DNA of 64,000 nt. Source: Firm-04 sp045596625 (lineage in GTDB: Bacteria > Bacillota > Clostridia > Oscillospirales > Ruminococcaceae). How positions within the stretch are numbered: the stretch's first letter is position 1; every line of letters starts with the position of its first letter. The notes under the pieces were generated by a model. It was not told the DNA's origin. It ran no database searches and saw nothing but the letters and a program-made list of their open reading frames with translations. The position numbers were made by a program, and so were the translations under genes. The stretch is taken from contig JAZOCU010000084.1 of assembly GCA_045596625.1 (NCBI GenBank), positions 51,206 through 115,205 of the forward strand, written 5' to 3'. This document shows, piece by piece, positions 52,729 through 61,475 of this stretch.

Positions 52729-53958
52729 ATGAAGGCTGCAAGACCTTATCCCACACTGATGGTATCCGATCGCTGTGCTGCACGATTGCAGGCAGGTCAT
52801 CCGTGGGTCTATGACAATGAGCTGCTGCCGGAGCAGGATATGGCGGCTGCTGAAAACGGATCCCTTGTGGATCTTTGTACTGCGAAGCATCGCTATCTCG
52901 GCACCGGATTTTATAATGCTGCATCGAAGATACGGGTAAGGGTGATCTCGGATAATCCCAACGATCGGTTTGACGATGCCTTTTTCCGTCGGCGGCTGGA
53001 GCACGCATGGGCATATCGGAAAACGGTGCTGTCTCCGGAGGAGCTGCAATGCTGCCGGATCATTTTCGGAGAGGCAGATCGGTTTCCGGGACTGACGGTC
53101 GATCGCTTCGGAGATCTGCTTTCCGTGCAGCTTCTTTCCCTTGCCATGGATCAGCGCAAAAAGCAGATCCTAGGGCTTCTGCGAGAGATCCTTTCCGAGG
53201 ATGGCCAGCAGATCCGAGGGATCTATCTGCGCAATGATGTGGCAGTGCGTGAGCTGGAAGGCTTATCGCAGGAAACAGGCTGGTTTTGGTATGAGGGAAG
53301 CGACAATCCGCTGACAACGATCTGCGAAAACGGCATCATCTATGAAGTAGATGTGGCAAATGGGCAGAAAACAGGATTTTTCCTTGACCAGAAATACAAT
53401 CGCAGAGCAGCGGCATCGCTTGCCAAAGGCAAAACGATCTTGGATTGCTTTACCCATACCGGCTCGTTCGGACTCAATTGTGCCAAAGCCGGTGCTGCCA
53501 TGGTGCATTCGGTGGATATTTCCCGCACAGCCATCGAAGCGGCAGAGCATCATGCACAGATCAATGGCGTATCGGACAGAATGCATTGTTCGGTTGCCGA
53601 TGTGTTTGATCTGCTGCGGGAAGAGATGCAGTCCAAAAAGCATCCCTATGATTATATCATTCTGGATCCGCCTGCCTTTACCAAATCCCGCAAAACCGCC
53701 AAGAATGCGGAAAAAGGATATTTGGAGATCAATACGCTTGCCATGCGGCTTCTGCCCAGAGGCGGATATCTTGCCACCTGTTCCTGTTCGCATTTCATGA
53801 CCGAACCGATGTTTCGTGAGATGCTGCAAAAGGCAGCGCAGCAGGCCGGCGTGCGGATCCGACAGATAGAAGCCCGACAGCAGGCGCCGGATCATCCTAT
53901 TTTACTTTCTGTGCCCGAAACGGATTATCTGAAGTTTTTCCTGCTTCAGATCGTATAA
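52729..53958 (+). CDS. RlmI-like SAM-dependent rRNA methyltransferase
   Basis: An N-terminal PUA domain (about 12-75, with HPWVYDNELL), a central domain, and a C-terminal Rossmann methyltransferase: ILDCFTHTGSFGLNCAKAG (SAM loop, about 238-258), VHSVDISRTAIEAA, YDYIILDPPAFTKSR (DPPAF motif) and ATCSCSHF with Cys. The set is that of RlmI/RlmK m5C methyltransferases of 23S rRNA. The site modified is by family only. It is 9 bp after pepD. Confidence 0.92.
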   Translation: MKAARPYPTLMVSDRCAARLQAGHPWVYDNELLPEQDMAAAENGSLVDLCTAKHRYLGTGFYNAASKIRVRVISDNPNDRFDDAFFRRRLEHAWAYRKTVLSPEELQCCRIIFGEADRFPGLTVDRFGDLLSVQLLSLAMDQRKKQILGLLREILSEDGQQIRGIYLRNDVAVRELEGLSQETGWFWYEGSDNPLTTICENGIIYEVDVANGQKTGFFLDQKYNRRAAASLAKGKTILDCFTHTGSFGLNCAKAGAAMVHSVDISRTAIEAAEHHAQINGVSDRMHCSVADVFDLLREEMQSKKHPYDYIILDPPAFTKSRKTAKNAEKGYLEINTLAMRLLPRGGYLATCSCSHFMTEPMFREMLQKAAQQAGVRIRQIEARQQAPDHPILLSVPETDYLKFFLLQIV

Positions 53959-54001
53959 AGAATCAGAGATCCCTTTAGAAATGAGGTGACACACGATCCC
54001 T

Positions 54002-55480
54002 ATGACAATACAATGGCTGTTTCTGTTGCCGCAGATGCTTGCGGTACCGGATTATCTTTTGCATCCCGAATTGCTGATCAGTCTGCTGATTTTGCTGTTG
54101 GTCTTGTTTTTGGTGATCGCAGTGTTCATTTTGTTGCTGCAGGATGCCAAACGAAAGCAGGAGGAACTCAAACGCAGCAATTCTCTGCTGACCATCGATG
54201 AAACGACCGATCTGCTGAATGAACGCAGCTTTGAGGCCGTGGCGCAGAATCGGCTGCGGCATCACAGTAATCGCAGATGGTTTCTGCTGGATTTTGACAT
54301 CAACCATTTTGAGTCGATCAATACGCTGTATGGTTTTCAGCGCGGCAATGATATCCTACAGGCAATTGCGGCACATCTGCGCAGAGAACGGGATCAGAGC
54401 GGAGAATGCTTTGCAAGGGTCTATGCAGATCATTTCATCTGTCTGCTGACCAGTGAAAATTTGTCTGCCGTCAAGCGCCGGGTGCTTGCTATGGACGAAA
54501 AGCTGCGGAATCTGCCGGTGCATCCGGGCTTACAGCTTTCTTATGGTTTATATCCCGTTACAGATACCAAGCTGCCGGTGACACAGCTTTGCGATTATGC
54601 GCTCACTGCCAAACGTCTGGTCAAAGGCAACTGTATGAATCCGTTGGGGATCTATGATGCAGATTTTCATCAGCTTCAGTTGGAACGCTTTGCGCTGACT
54701 GCCGCCATGGAGCCTGCGCTGGATGCAGGTGAGTTTATGGTCTGCTATCAGCCGAAATATGATATTGCCACAGAAACAATGATCGGTGCCGAGGCACTGG
54801 TGCGTTGGCAGCGAAAGAATGGAACCGTCATTTCGCCGGATTCCTTTATTACCTTGTTCGAACAAAATGGTCTGATCACGAAGCTGGATTTCTATATGCT
54901 GGAAACGGTATGTCGTTTTTTGCGTACAGCACTGGAAAACAAAGTGGAAGCGGTACCGGTTTCGGTCAATTTCTCACGAAATCATTTGTATGAGGCAGAT
55001 TTCACACAGCGTTTGCTTACGATGCTGAAAAAATATGAGATTCCGCCGCATCTGATTGAAATCGAGCTGACGGAATCTGCTTTTGTGAACTGCAAGGATA
55101 ATCTGCTTCAGGTGATGGAGGAGCTTCATGACAATGGATTGCTGATCTCGATCGACGATTTCGGCAGCGGATATTCCTCACTGAATATGCTGATGGAGAT
55201 GCCCTTTGATATTGTGAAGCTGGATCGCGGTTTCCTGAATTCTTCGGATCGGGATCATGTGGTCGTGGAAACGATATTGGATATGACACGCCGCTTACGG
55301 CTCAAAACTGTCGCAGAGGGTGTTGAAACCAAGGAGCAGCTTGCTTTTCTGCATGAAAACGGCTGTGATATCGCGCAGGGCTATCTGTTTTCTCAGCCGC
55401 TTTCGGAACAGGAATTTTCTGAGCAGCTTATGCGCCGGAACCGCACGGATGTATGCACCGGAAAGGAGATTTCTTCATGA
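54002..55480 (+). CDS. Membrane GGDEF-EAL protein, likely c-di-GMP phosphodiesterase
   Basis: One transmembrane segment (about 21-48), a GGDEF-like domain (about 60-215) whose signature is lost (VYADHFICLL where GGDEF is expected), and an intact EAL domain (about 225-480). The EAL set is complete: EALVRW, VNFSRNHL, IELTESAF, DDFGSGYSSL, VKLDRGF, AEGVETKEQ and QGYLFSQPL. It should hydrolyse c-di-GMP. The degenerate GGDEF domain may bind GTP as an activator, as known for some relatives. The next gene overlaps the stop by 4 bp. Confidence 0.92.
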   Translation: MTIQWLFLLPQMLAVPDYLLHPELLISLLILLLVLFLVIAVFILLLQDAKRKQEELKRSNSLLTIDETTDLLNERSFEAVAQNRLRHHSNRRWFLLDFDINHFESINTLYGFQRGNDILQAIAAHLRRERDQSGECFARVYADHFICLLTSENLSAVKRRVLAMDEKLRNLPVHPGLQLSYGLYPVTDTKLPVTQLCDYALTAKRLVKGNCMNPLGIYDADFHQLQLERFALTAAMEPALDAGEFMVCYQPKYDIATETMIGAEALVRWQRKNGTVISPDSFITLFEQNGLITKLDFYMLETVCRFLRTALENKVEAVPVSVNFSRNHLYEADFTQRLLTMLKKYEIPPHLIEIELTESAFVNCKDNLLQVMEELHDNGLLISIDDFGSGYSSLNMLMEMPFDIVKLDRGFLNSSDRDHVVVETILDMTRRLRLKTVAEGVETKEQLAFLHENGCDIAQGYLFSQPLSEQEFSEQLMRRNRTDVCTGKEISS

Positions 55481-56187
55481 CCTTACAGATTGCTGTCATG
55501 CAAAGCGGAACGATACCTGCGCAGGACATCGCAGCAGAGCTGAAGGGCATTTGTGCCCAATGGCAGATCCATTGCCGCTGCCGTATTGTCTCGCTGTCGG
55601 AGCTGCGTGCGCTGTATGTAAAATCCAATGCGGTAGATCTGCTGGTTTTGGATGCCGATGTGCAGGAAGCGGTTACCTTCGCCGATATGCTTCGCCGATC
55701 CCTTGGCAATCACAGCACACAGATCCTGTTTGTTGCAAAGACACCGTTTTCTGCGCTGCAGTTATTTGCCAGTCATCCGCTGCATTTTCTGCTGCTGCCG
55801 GTGAAAACGGAAGCGCTGCGGAATGTGATGCTGACCTATGCGCTGCTGGATTATCGCTGCGGCTGCAGTTTCACCTATCATGTCGGCCGCAGGCTGTATC
55901 GGATATCGCGACCGGAGATCTGCTATATCACAGCGGAAGGCAGAAAGCTGACGCTTGTGACAGAGCATCATACTGTCAGCTTTTACGCTTTATTGAAGCA
56001 GGCTGCATTGCAGCTGAACAATCCTTATTTTTATTTGCTGTCCAATACGCTTCTTGTAAATTTGCATCAGATCAGCCGGATCGAAGAGACACTGCTGATC
56101 ATGAACAATCAAGATCGGCTTCCTCTTGCAGAGGGACAGCAGCAATTGCTGCTGGAACGATGTGCTGCTTTGCAGGTATCCTGCTGA
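55477..56187 (+). CDS. LytTR-family response regulator
   Basis: A receiver-like domain (about 1-120) with a likely phospho-Asp in LLVLDADVQ and Lys in LLLPVKTEAL, followed by a LytTR DNA-binding domain (about 140-230: YRISRPEICYITAEGRKLTLVT, FYLLSNTLLVNLHQISRIEE). The N-terminal acidic pair is weak, so phosphorylation is uncertain. The ATGA overlap with the EAL gene means the two are coupled, linking c-di-GMP turnover and transcription. No histidine kinase is adjacent. Confidence 0.9.
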   Translation: MTLQIAVMQSGTIPAQDIAAELKGICAQWQIHCRCRIVSLSELRALYVKSNAVDLLVLDADVQEAVTFADMLRRSLGNHSTQILFVAKTPFSALQLFASHPLHFLLLPVKTEALRNVMLTYALLDYRCGCSFTYHVGRRLYRISRPEICYITAEGRKLTLVTEHHTVSFYALLKQAALQLNNPYFYLLSNTLLVNLHQISRIEETLLIMNNQDRLPLAEGQQQLLLERCAALQVSC

Positions 56188-56237
56188 CAGATAGATATAA
56201 TTCAGATGGGGTTTCAATTTGAAACGGAGGTTTATCA

Positions 56238-57686
56238 ATGAATACAACAACACATTTTCAACGACTGATTGCTGCTGCAACTGCCTGTGTACTGTCTGCG
56301 GTGCTGCTTTTGCAGCAGACCCCTTGTGGAATGGAAAGCCATGCACTGCTGCTTGGCGATTGTAATGGAGACGGCGAGCTTACCTCTGCGGATGCTGCGC
56401 TGCTTGCCGCTGATCTGGTAAAGCAGAAGCCGCTTAAACAGTCCGCTGCCGCCGATTGCAACAGCGATGGCATCGTGGACGGTGAGGATCTGACCTTGCT
56501 CAAGCGTATGATCCTATATCCGGCACCGAAGGCAGAAAGTGTAACGCTGATGGTCTATATGTGCGGATCGGATCTGGAGACCGAGGCATATCAGGCAACA
56601 GTGGATATGTATGAGATTCTGGATGCCTCGCTCAGAGACAATTTCAATATCATGATCGCAACGGGCGGTGCGCAGAAATGGTATCCCGAGAATGAATATG
56701 TGGATGCAAAATCCAATTACTATGTGCATTACAGCAGATCCGGCGTAGAAAGCGTTCCCGTTTCGGGTGGACGTTACAATATGGCAGAAGCAGAAACGCT
56801 TTCCGATTTCATCACAACATCCGTTACAGCCTATCCTGCCGATCGGTATGCGCTGGTGCTGTGGGATCACGGCGGCGGACCGATCTATGGTCTTTGCTAT
56901 GATGAGCTTTATGACGAAACGATGTTTGTGGATATCCTTTGTACGGCTTTGGAGACTGCCGATGTGCATTTTGACTGGATCGGATTTGATGCCTGTCTGA
57001 TGGGTACGGCAGAGGTTGCCTATGCCATGCGTCCCTATGCGGATTATATGATCGCCTCGCAGGAGCTGGAAAGCGGTCTTGGCTGGAGCTATACGGAATT
57101 TATCGAGGAATGGACAAGAGATCCTGCCATCTCCACGGAAGAGCTTGCAGAGACCATTATGGCTGCAACCGTTGTAAAAAATATCTTGTATCAGATGAAC
57201 TCGACCCTTGCGCTGTATGATCTTTCCTATGCAGATGCGGTGATGCAGGCGCTGTATGCCTATGGAAATGATCTATATCAGATGTATCGGGCAGGCAATC
57301 TGTCGAAGATCATGAAAGCGCGCAGTCAGGCGCTGGATTTCGGCAATGGAGAATATGATCTTGTGGATCTTGTGGATTTTGTTCAAGCCTTGCCCACTGC
57401 AAACAGTCCTGCCTTGCTGGCGGCAATGGAACAGATGGTGATCTCCAAATACAACTATCGGCTGGATGATGCCAGCGGATTGTCGATGTGGTTCTTTGAG
57501 AACTATCCCGATGAAGCCTATTATCTGGATTATACCATGAAGCAATACGGGATCGATCCGCAATATCTGAAGCAGCTTTCAGAGATGGCAAGTGCCTATG
57601 AGAGATCCGGTTATCTGTTTTCGGCAACGCCGCAGCAGGATGATGCAATCATTACCGCATTCCATCAGATGATGGGAAGACCATAA
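56238..57686 (+). CDS. Secreted C11 clostripain-like cysteine protease with N-terminal dockerin
   Basis: Signal peptide (about 1-35), a two-repeat dockerin (about 38-95: DCNGDGELTSADAALL and DCNSDGIVDGEDLTLL), then a C11 peptidase domain with catalytic His211 (LWDHGGG) and Cys253 (GFDACLMG). Clostripain-type enzymes cut after Arg or Lys and often self-process. This is the second protease here with a dockerin right after the signal peptide. GGAGG lies 9 bp before the ATG. Confidence 0.94.
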   Translation: MNTTTHFQRLIAAATACVLSAVLLLQQTPCGMESHALLLGDCNGDGELTSADAALLAADLVKQKPLKQSAAADCNSDGIVDGEDLTLLKRMILYPAPKAESVTLMVYMCGSDLETEAYQATVDMYEILDASLRDNFNIMIATGGAQKWYPENEYVDAKSNYYVHYSRSGVESVPVSGGRYNMAEAETLSDFITTSVTAYPADRYALVLWDHGGGPIYGLCYDELYDETMFVDILCTALETADVHFDWIGFDACLMGTAEVAYAMRPYADYMIASQELESGLGWSYTEFIEEWTRDPAISTEELAETIMAATVVKNILYQMNSTLALYDLSYADAVMQALYAYGNDLYQMYRAGNLSKIMKARSQALDFGNGEYDLVDLVDFVQALPTANSPALLAAMEQMVISKYNYRLDDASGLSMWFFENYPDEAYYLDYTMKQYGIDPQYLKQLSEMASAYERSGYLFSATPQQDDAIITAFHQMMGRP

Positions 57687-57719
57687 AAGCCTGCTGATGT
57701 AGGGAGTGAAAAATCAAAA

Positions 57720-57757
57720 GACCGCTGTCCTGAAAAAGAGGATAGCGGTCATTTTTT
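57720..57757 (+). terminator. Intrinsic terminator after the C11 protease gene
   Basis: GACCGCTGTCCT/AGGATAGCGGTC (one mismatch) with a T run. Confidence 0.88.
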
Positions 57758-57784
57758 GAATTGTAAGGCTGAAGAACCGGCAGA

Positions 57785-58393
57785 TCAGTTATCACCCGGA
57801 ACGGTAGGTACACCATCCTGCACAAAGAGTCCATGGGTATTGCAGGCAAACCAGAGCTTGCCGCCGCGCAATGCGGGGAAGCGCACCTCGCTGCCCTGTT
57901 CGGGATAGAGCTTTGCAAACAGCATTTGATTGCAGGTGACATAAGCGACAAAGGTAATATAGTGATTCTTTCGCATTTCATGGGGAAAGGTGATATAGTA
58001 ATCATCCTCGATGCATTGTACCGTGAGCCGATGTGCGGCATCGGGCTGTTGTGGTGTCAGAGGTTCACAAACTCTGTCACAGCAGGAAAGCACTGCCTTG
58101 CCGGTCGTCTGCATGATATTACCGCAGCAGGGGCAGTGATAAAAACGTATCCGGTTCAAATTGCCACCATCCTTATCATATGCAGTCAGCTTACCGGAAA
58201 GCAATGCCGCAACGGGCACGCAGAGCAATGCCGAAAGCGAACGCAGCAGCGTAACATCGGGACATCCCATGCCGCATTCCCATTTGGATACGGTTTTATC
58301 GGAGATATGCAGGGCATCGGCAAGCTGTTTTTGTGTCATATGCTGTTCTAAGCGAAGCTGACGGATCAATGAACCGACCTTTTGACAATCCAT
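57785..58393 (-). CDS. HTH (XRE) - desulfoferrodoxin fusion protein
   Basis: Residues 7-60 form a Cro/C1 helix-turn-helix (MTQKQLADALHISDKTVSKWE). From about 82 on it is a full desulfoferrodoxin-like unit: Cys87, Cys90, Cys104 and Cys105 match the rubredoxin-like centre I, and His121, His138, His144, Cys184 and His187 (CNTHG) match the ligands of the superoxide reductase iron site. The EKHxP glutamate is not kept, so catalysis may be slow. The domain order suggests a DNA-binding protein that senses superoxide or redox state through iron centres (inference). A promoter lies 25 bp upstream. Confidence 0.9.
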   Translation of the reverse strand: MDCQKVGSLIRQLRLEQHMTQKQLADALHISDKTVSKWECGMGCPDVTLLRSLSALLCVPVAALLSGKLTAYDKDGGNLNRIRFYHCPCCGNIMQTTGKAVLSCCDRVCEPLTPQQPDAAHRLTVQCIEDDYYITFPHEMRKNHYITFVAYVTCNQMLFAKLYPEQGSEVRFPALRGGKLWFACNTHGLFVQDGVPTVPGDN

Positions 58394-58417
58394 ATGCTCA
58401 CGCTCCTTTGCCTATCA

Positions 58418-58446
58418 GTATAGCAAAGAACGCAGTAAAAGTCAAT
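58418..58446 (-). promoter_or_regulatory. Predicted promoter of the HTH-desulfoferrodoxin gene
   Basis: Leftward TTGACT and TATACT with 17-bp spacing. The start region could hold an autoregulatory operator, but I see no clear palindrome. Confidence 0.72.
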
Positions 58447-58478
58447 CCATGCTCCGTGGAGTTTTGCGGCTTTGCAAA

Positions 58479-58508
58479 AAAGCAGCATGGCTCATCTCAT
58501 GCTGCTTT
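58479..58508 (-). terminator. Intrinsic terminator of the ispD-ispF unit
   Basis: AAGCAGCATG/CATGCTGCTT stem, followed leftward by TTTTTTGC. Confidence 0.85.
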
Positions 58509-58518
58509 GTTTTGGATA

Positions 58519-59046
58519 TCAAAGAGGGATCACACGTCCCACCGGACGCCGATTCATGGGCTTGGGGATCTTAGTGAGCAGAACAACGGCATGTGCCGCC
58601 ATACCCTGCTGTGCACCGGTAAAGCCCAGATGTTCTTCTGTCGTTGCTTTCACGCTGATCCGGTCTAAAGCACAGCCTAATTTCTGAGCAAGCAGCTTAC
58701 GCATCTGCGGGATATGGGGCGCAAGCTTTGGTGCCTGTGCAAGGATCGTGGCATCGATATTACCGATCTGCCAGCCCTTTGTTTGGATCAGACCGTTGAC
58801 ATGGAACAGAAGCTGTAAGCTGTCGGCACCGGCATAGCGGGGATCGGTATCGGGAAAATGCTGTCCGATATCGCCCAGTGCCAGTGCGCCCAGCATGGCA
58901 TCCATGATGGCATGGGTGAGCACATCGGCATCGGAATGTCCCAGCAAGCCTACGGTGTGTGGGATTTCCACACCACCCAGAATGAGCTTACGGTTTTCGG
59001 TCAGTCGATGGACATCATAGCCATGTCCGATACGAAAATCAGTCAT
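58519..59046 (-). CDS. ispF: 2-C-methyl-D-erythritol 2,4-cyclodiphosphate synthase
   Basis: A 175-residue trimeric enzyme of the MEP isoprenoid pathway. Metal site GYDVHRL (Asp10, His12) and GHSDADVL; CDP-site motif KATTEEHLGFTG. It makes cyclodiphosphate from CDP-ME phosphate. Its start overlaps ispD by 8 bp, so the two are translated together. The C-terminus runs about 15 residues past the usual end, with PKPMNRRPVGRVIPL. Confidence 0.96.
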   Translation of the reverse strand: MTDFRIGHGYDVHRLTENRKLILGGVEIPHTVGLLGHSDADVLTHAIMDAMLGALALGDIGQHFPDTDPRYAGADSLQLLFHVNGLIQTKGWQIGNIDATILAQAPKLAPHIPQMRKLLAQKLGCALDRISVKATTEEHLGFTGAQQGMAAHAVVLLTKIPKPMNRRPVGRVIPL

Positions 59047-59755
59047 TTGCGGCTGCCTCCTTTTTGCTGCATCGGTCTGCCAGCAGTGCCTCTGCAACAG
59101 CGAAATCCTCCGGTGTGGTCAGCTTGATATTGGCATAGGAGCCGATGGTCATGGCAACCTTATGATTGATCGCCTCCAGAAGCTGACAGTCATCGGTGAA
59201 ATCCAGCAGATGGGCATCGGCAAACGCCATTGCCTGTTCATACAACGCACGTCGGAACACCTGCGGTGTCTGGGTCAGATAGAGGTTGGCTCTTGGCGGG
59301 GTATCGGTGATGAGTCCATCCTCCACGAGCTTGATGGTATCCTTGACCGGTGCACCAAGGGTAGCGGCACCGAATACATGGGCATCATGAATGACCTGTT
59401 CGACCTCTGCGACCGTGACCAGCGGACGGGCACCGTCATGTACCGCAAGATAGTTTGCATTGGCAGAGAGACAGGCGACTCCGTTTTTCACGCTCTGTTG
59501 ACGAGTACTGCCGCCATTGGTGATGGTAACAGGCAGAGAGAGTGCCGCTGCATCTATGATGGTACGAAAGGCATCCGTATCCTGCGCACGGCAGATAACA
59601 ATAAGCTCCGATACACTTTCGCATAGGCAAAAGGTACGGAGCGAATGTTCGAGAACCGTTGCAGTTCCCAGCGGATGCAGAATTTTATGGATGCCGCCCA
59701 TTCTGGTGGCGTTACCGGCGCACACCAGAAGGACAGCAGTATCAGCAACTGACAT
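59039..59755 (-). CDS. ispD: 2-C-methyl-D-erythritol 4-phosphate cytidylyltransferase
   Basis: A 238-residue nucleotidyltransferase of the MEP pathway. The CTP loop VLLVCAGNATRMGG.HK has Cys and Asn where AAGxGxRMG is usual. AVHDGARPLV and the TQTPQVF motif are standard. I use the ATG at 59755. A GTG 9 bp earlier, overlapping the stop of the gene before, is the alternative. Confidence 0.94.
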   Translation of the reverse strand: MSVADTAVLLVCAGNATRMGGIHKILHPLGTATVLEHSLRTFCLCESVSELIVICRAQDTDAFRTIIDAAALSLPVTITNGGSTRQQSVKNGVACLSANANYLAVHDGARPLVTVAEVEQVIHDAHVFGAATLGAPVKDTIKLVEDGLITDTPPRANLYLTQTPQVFRRALYEQAMAFADAHLLDFTDDCQLLEAINHKVAMTIGSYANIKLTTPEDFAVAEALLADRCSKKEAAAND

Positions 59756-59760
59756 AGGGA

Positions 59761-60405
59761 TCACTCAACGCCGGGAGCCTTGGTGCCGCATTCAGCACAA
59801 AACAGTGCTTTATCGGGCAATGCAGCATTGCAGCAGGCGCAGACAGACGGCTGCGGCTGTGCAGGGATCTCCTCAGCAGGTACAACGGGAACCTCCGGCG
59901 CAGCTTCAGGTGCTTCCGGTGCAGCGGGAGCCACCGGCTCAATCTTAGCACCGCAGCCGGCACAGAACAGCGCACTCTCAGAGAGTGCAGCGCCGCACTT
60001 CGGACAGTTGGTAGGCATCACAGGCTTCTGCACTTCCGGTTCTACTTCCGGAATGGGCATTGCCGTACCGCAGGCAGCACAGAATTTTGCATCTTTGGGA
60101 CAAAGCTTGCCGCAGCCGGAGCAGGCAACCATACCGGACAGTGCATTCAGCTCTGCCTTTTTGACACGCAGTGTCTCCTGCAAAGCGGTAACGGATGAGA
60201 CCAGCTCGGTATATTCGGGAGCAGGCTCCTCACAGATCTCTGCAAAATATTTCATACCGATTGCTTGAAACCGATCACGCAGCTCTTTTTCGATGCTTGC
60301 AATCTGCTTCTGGATCCGGTTTTTCTCAGCCATATTCTTGGCACCGCCGGAAACCTCATGCGCGGTTTTGGAAATCGAATCTACCAATTCGTCAAAAAAT
60401 CCCAT
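59761..60405 (-). CDS. Zinc-ribbon protein with three CxxC-CxxC modules
   Basis: An N-terminal coiled-coil region (about 1-95: ISKTAHEVSGGAKNMAEKNRIQKQI...) as in other 'zinc-ribbon domain' proteins of Clostridia, then three zinc ribbons (CSGCGK..FCAACG, CPKCGA..FCAGCG, CACCNA..FCAECG) separated by Pro/Ala/Glu-rich linkers. The function is unknown. ATG at 60405 has AGGAGG at 8 bp. Another ATG 6 bp earlier is too close. It lies 6 bp upstream of ispD. Confidence 0.88.
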   Translation of the reverse strand: MGFFDELVDSISKTAHEVSGGAKNMAEKNRIQKQIASIEKELRDRFQAIGMKYFAEICEEPAPEYTELVSSVTALQETLRVKKAELNALSGMVACSGCGKLCPKDAKFCAACGTAMPIPEVEPEVQKPVMPTNCPKCGAALSESALFCAGCGAKIEPVAPAAPEAPEAAPEVPVVPAEEIPAQPQPSVCACCNAALPDKALFCAECGTKAPGVE

Positions 60406-60451
60406 AATCATATCCTCCTTCTATCAATGGGGCGCATATGCGCCTGCTGGC

Positions 60452-60480
60452 ATTATAACACAGCCTGCGAAATTTGTCAA
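60452..60480 (-). promoter_or_regulatory. Predicted promoter of the zinc-ribbon-ispD-ispF unit
   Basis: Leftward TTGACA and TATAAT with 17-bp spacing. Confidence 0.82.
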
Positions 60481-60527
60481 TCCATTTGACACAATGGTTA
60501 TAACAGTTAAGAGAGATATCGCAGTGC

Positions 60528-61430
60528 TTAGCCCATAAGTTTTACGAGCACAGCCTTCTGTGCGTGCAGACGGTTTTCTGCCTCATCAAAGATCTCCTTG
60601 GCATGGGCCTCAAAGACCGATGCTGTGATCTCCTCGCCGCGGTGAGCAGGCAGACAATGCTGCACCATTGCTTCGGGATTGGCAGCAGCAAGAATGGTAT
60701 CATTGACCTGGAAGCCGGCAAAAGCGAGCTTGCGCTGCTCTGCTTCGCCCTCCTGACCCATAGATGCCCAGACATCGGTAAAGATGACATCGGCACCGGC
60801 AGCAGCCTTTTCGGGGCAATCGGTCATAGTAAATCCGCCGTTTGCATTTGCAAAATCCAGCACCTTCTGATCGGGCTGATAGGCATCGGGACAAGCGATG
60901 CTGACTTCCATACCGACTTTCAGTCCGCCGACGATCAAGGAGTTCGCCATATTGTTGCCATCACCGATATAGCACATTTTCAGCCCCTGGAAGCTGCCCT
61001 TGTATTCACGAATGGTCATGAGATCGGCGAGCACCTGACAGGGATGACAAAAATCGGTGAGACCGTTGATGATCGGAATCGAGCCATATTGTGCCAGATC
61101 CTCAACCTCCTGCTGTGCGAAGGTACGGATCATAATGCCATCCAGATAGCGGGAGAGAACTCTTGCGGTATCCTGCACGGGTTCTCCTCTGCCGATCTGC
61201 AGATCATTGGAGGACAAAAACAGCGGATAACCGCCCAGCTGCACCATACCGGTTTCAAAGGAAACACGAGTTCTGGTAGATGCCTTCTGGAAGATCATAC
61301 CCAAAGTTTTTCCCTGCAGATGGGGATGGGGGATATGGTGGTTGCGTTCATATTTCAGTTGATCGGCAAGATTCAGCAGATCAATGATCTCATCGGTAGA
61401 AAGATCCAGCAGTTTCAGTAAATGCTTCAT
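60528..61430 (-). CDS. argF: Ornithine carbamoyltransferase
   Basis: A 300-residue enzyme that makes citrulline from ornithine and carbamoyl phosphate. Carbamoyl-phosphate site STRTRVSFE, the FCHPCQVLADLMT motif, and ornithine site VWASMGQE and HCLPAHRGEE (active Cys). It is the last gene of a leftward arginine cluster (argB, argD, LURP-like gene, argF). Confidence 0.97.
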   Translation of the reverse strand: MKHLLKLLDLSTDEIIDLLNLADQLKYERNHHIPHPHLQGKTLGMIFQKASTRTRVSFETGMVQLGGYPLFLSSNDLQIGRGEPVQDTARVLSRYLDGIMIRTFAQQEVEDLAQYGSIPIINGLTDFCHPCQVLADLMTIREYKGSFQGLKMCYIGDGNNMANSLIVGGLKVGMEVSIACPDAYQPDQKVLDFANANGGFTMTDCPEKAAAGADVIFTDVWASMGQEGEAEQRKLAFAGFQVNDTILAAANPEAMVQHCLPAHRGEEITASVFEAHAKEIFDEAENRLHAQKAVLVKLMG

Positions 61431-61475
61431 GGGAATCGTATCCTTTCTGAAAAATATGTGTTATGATTGTTTGGA

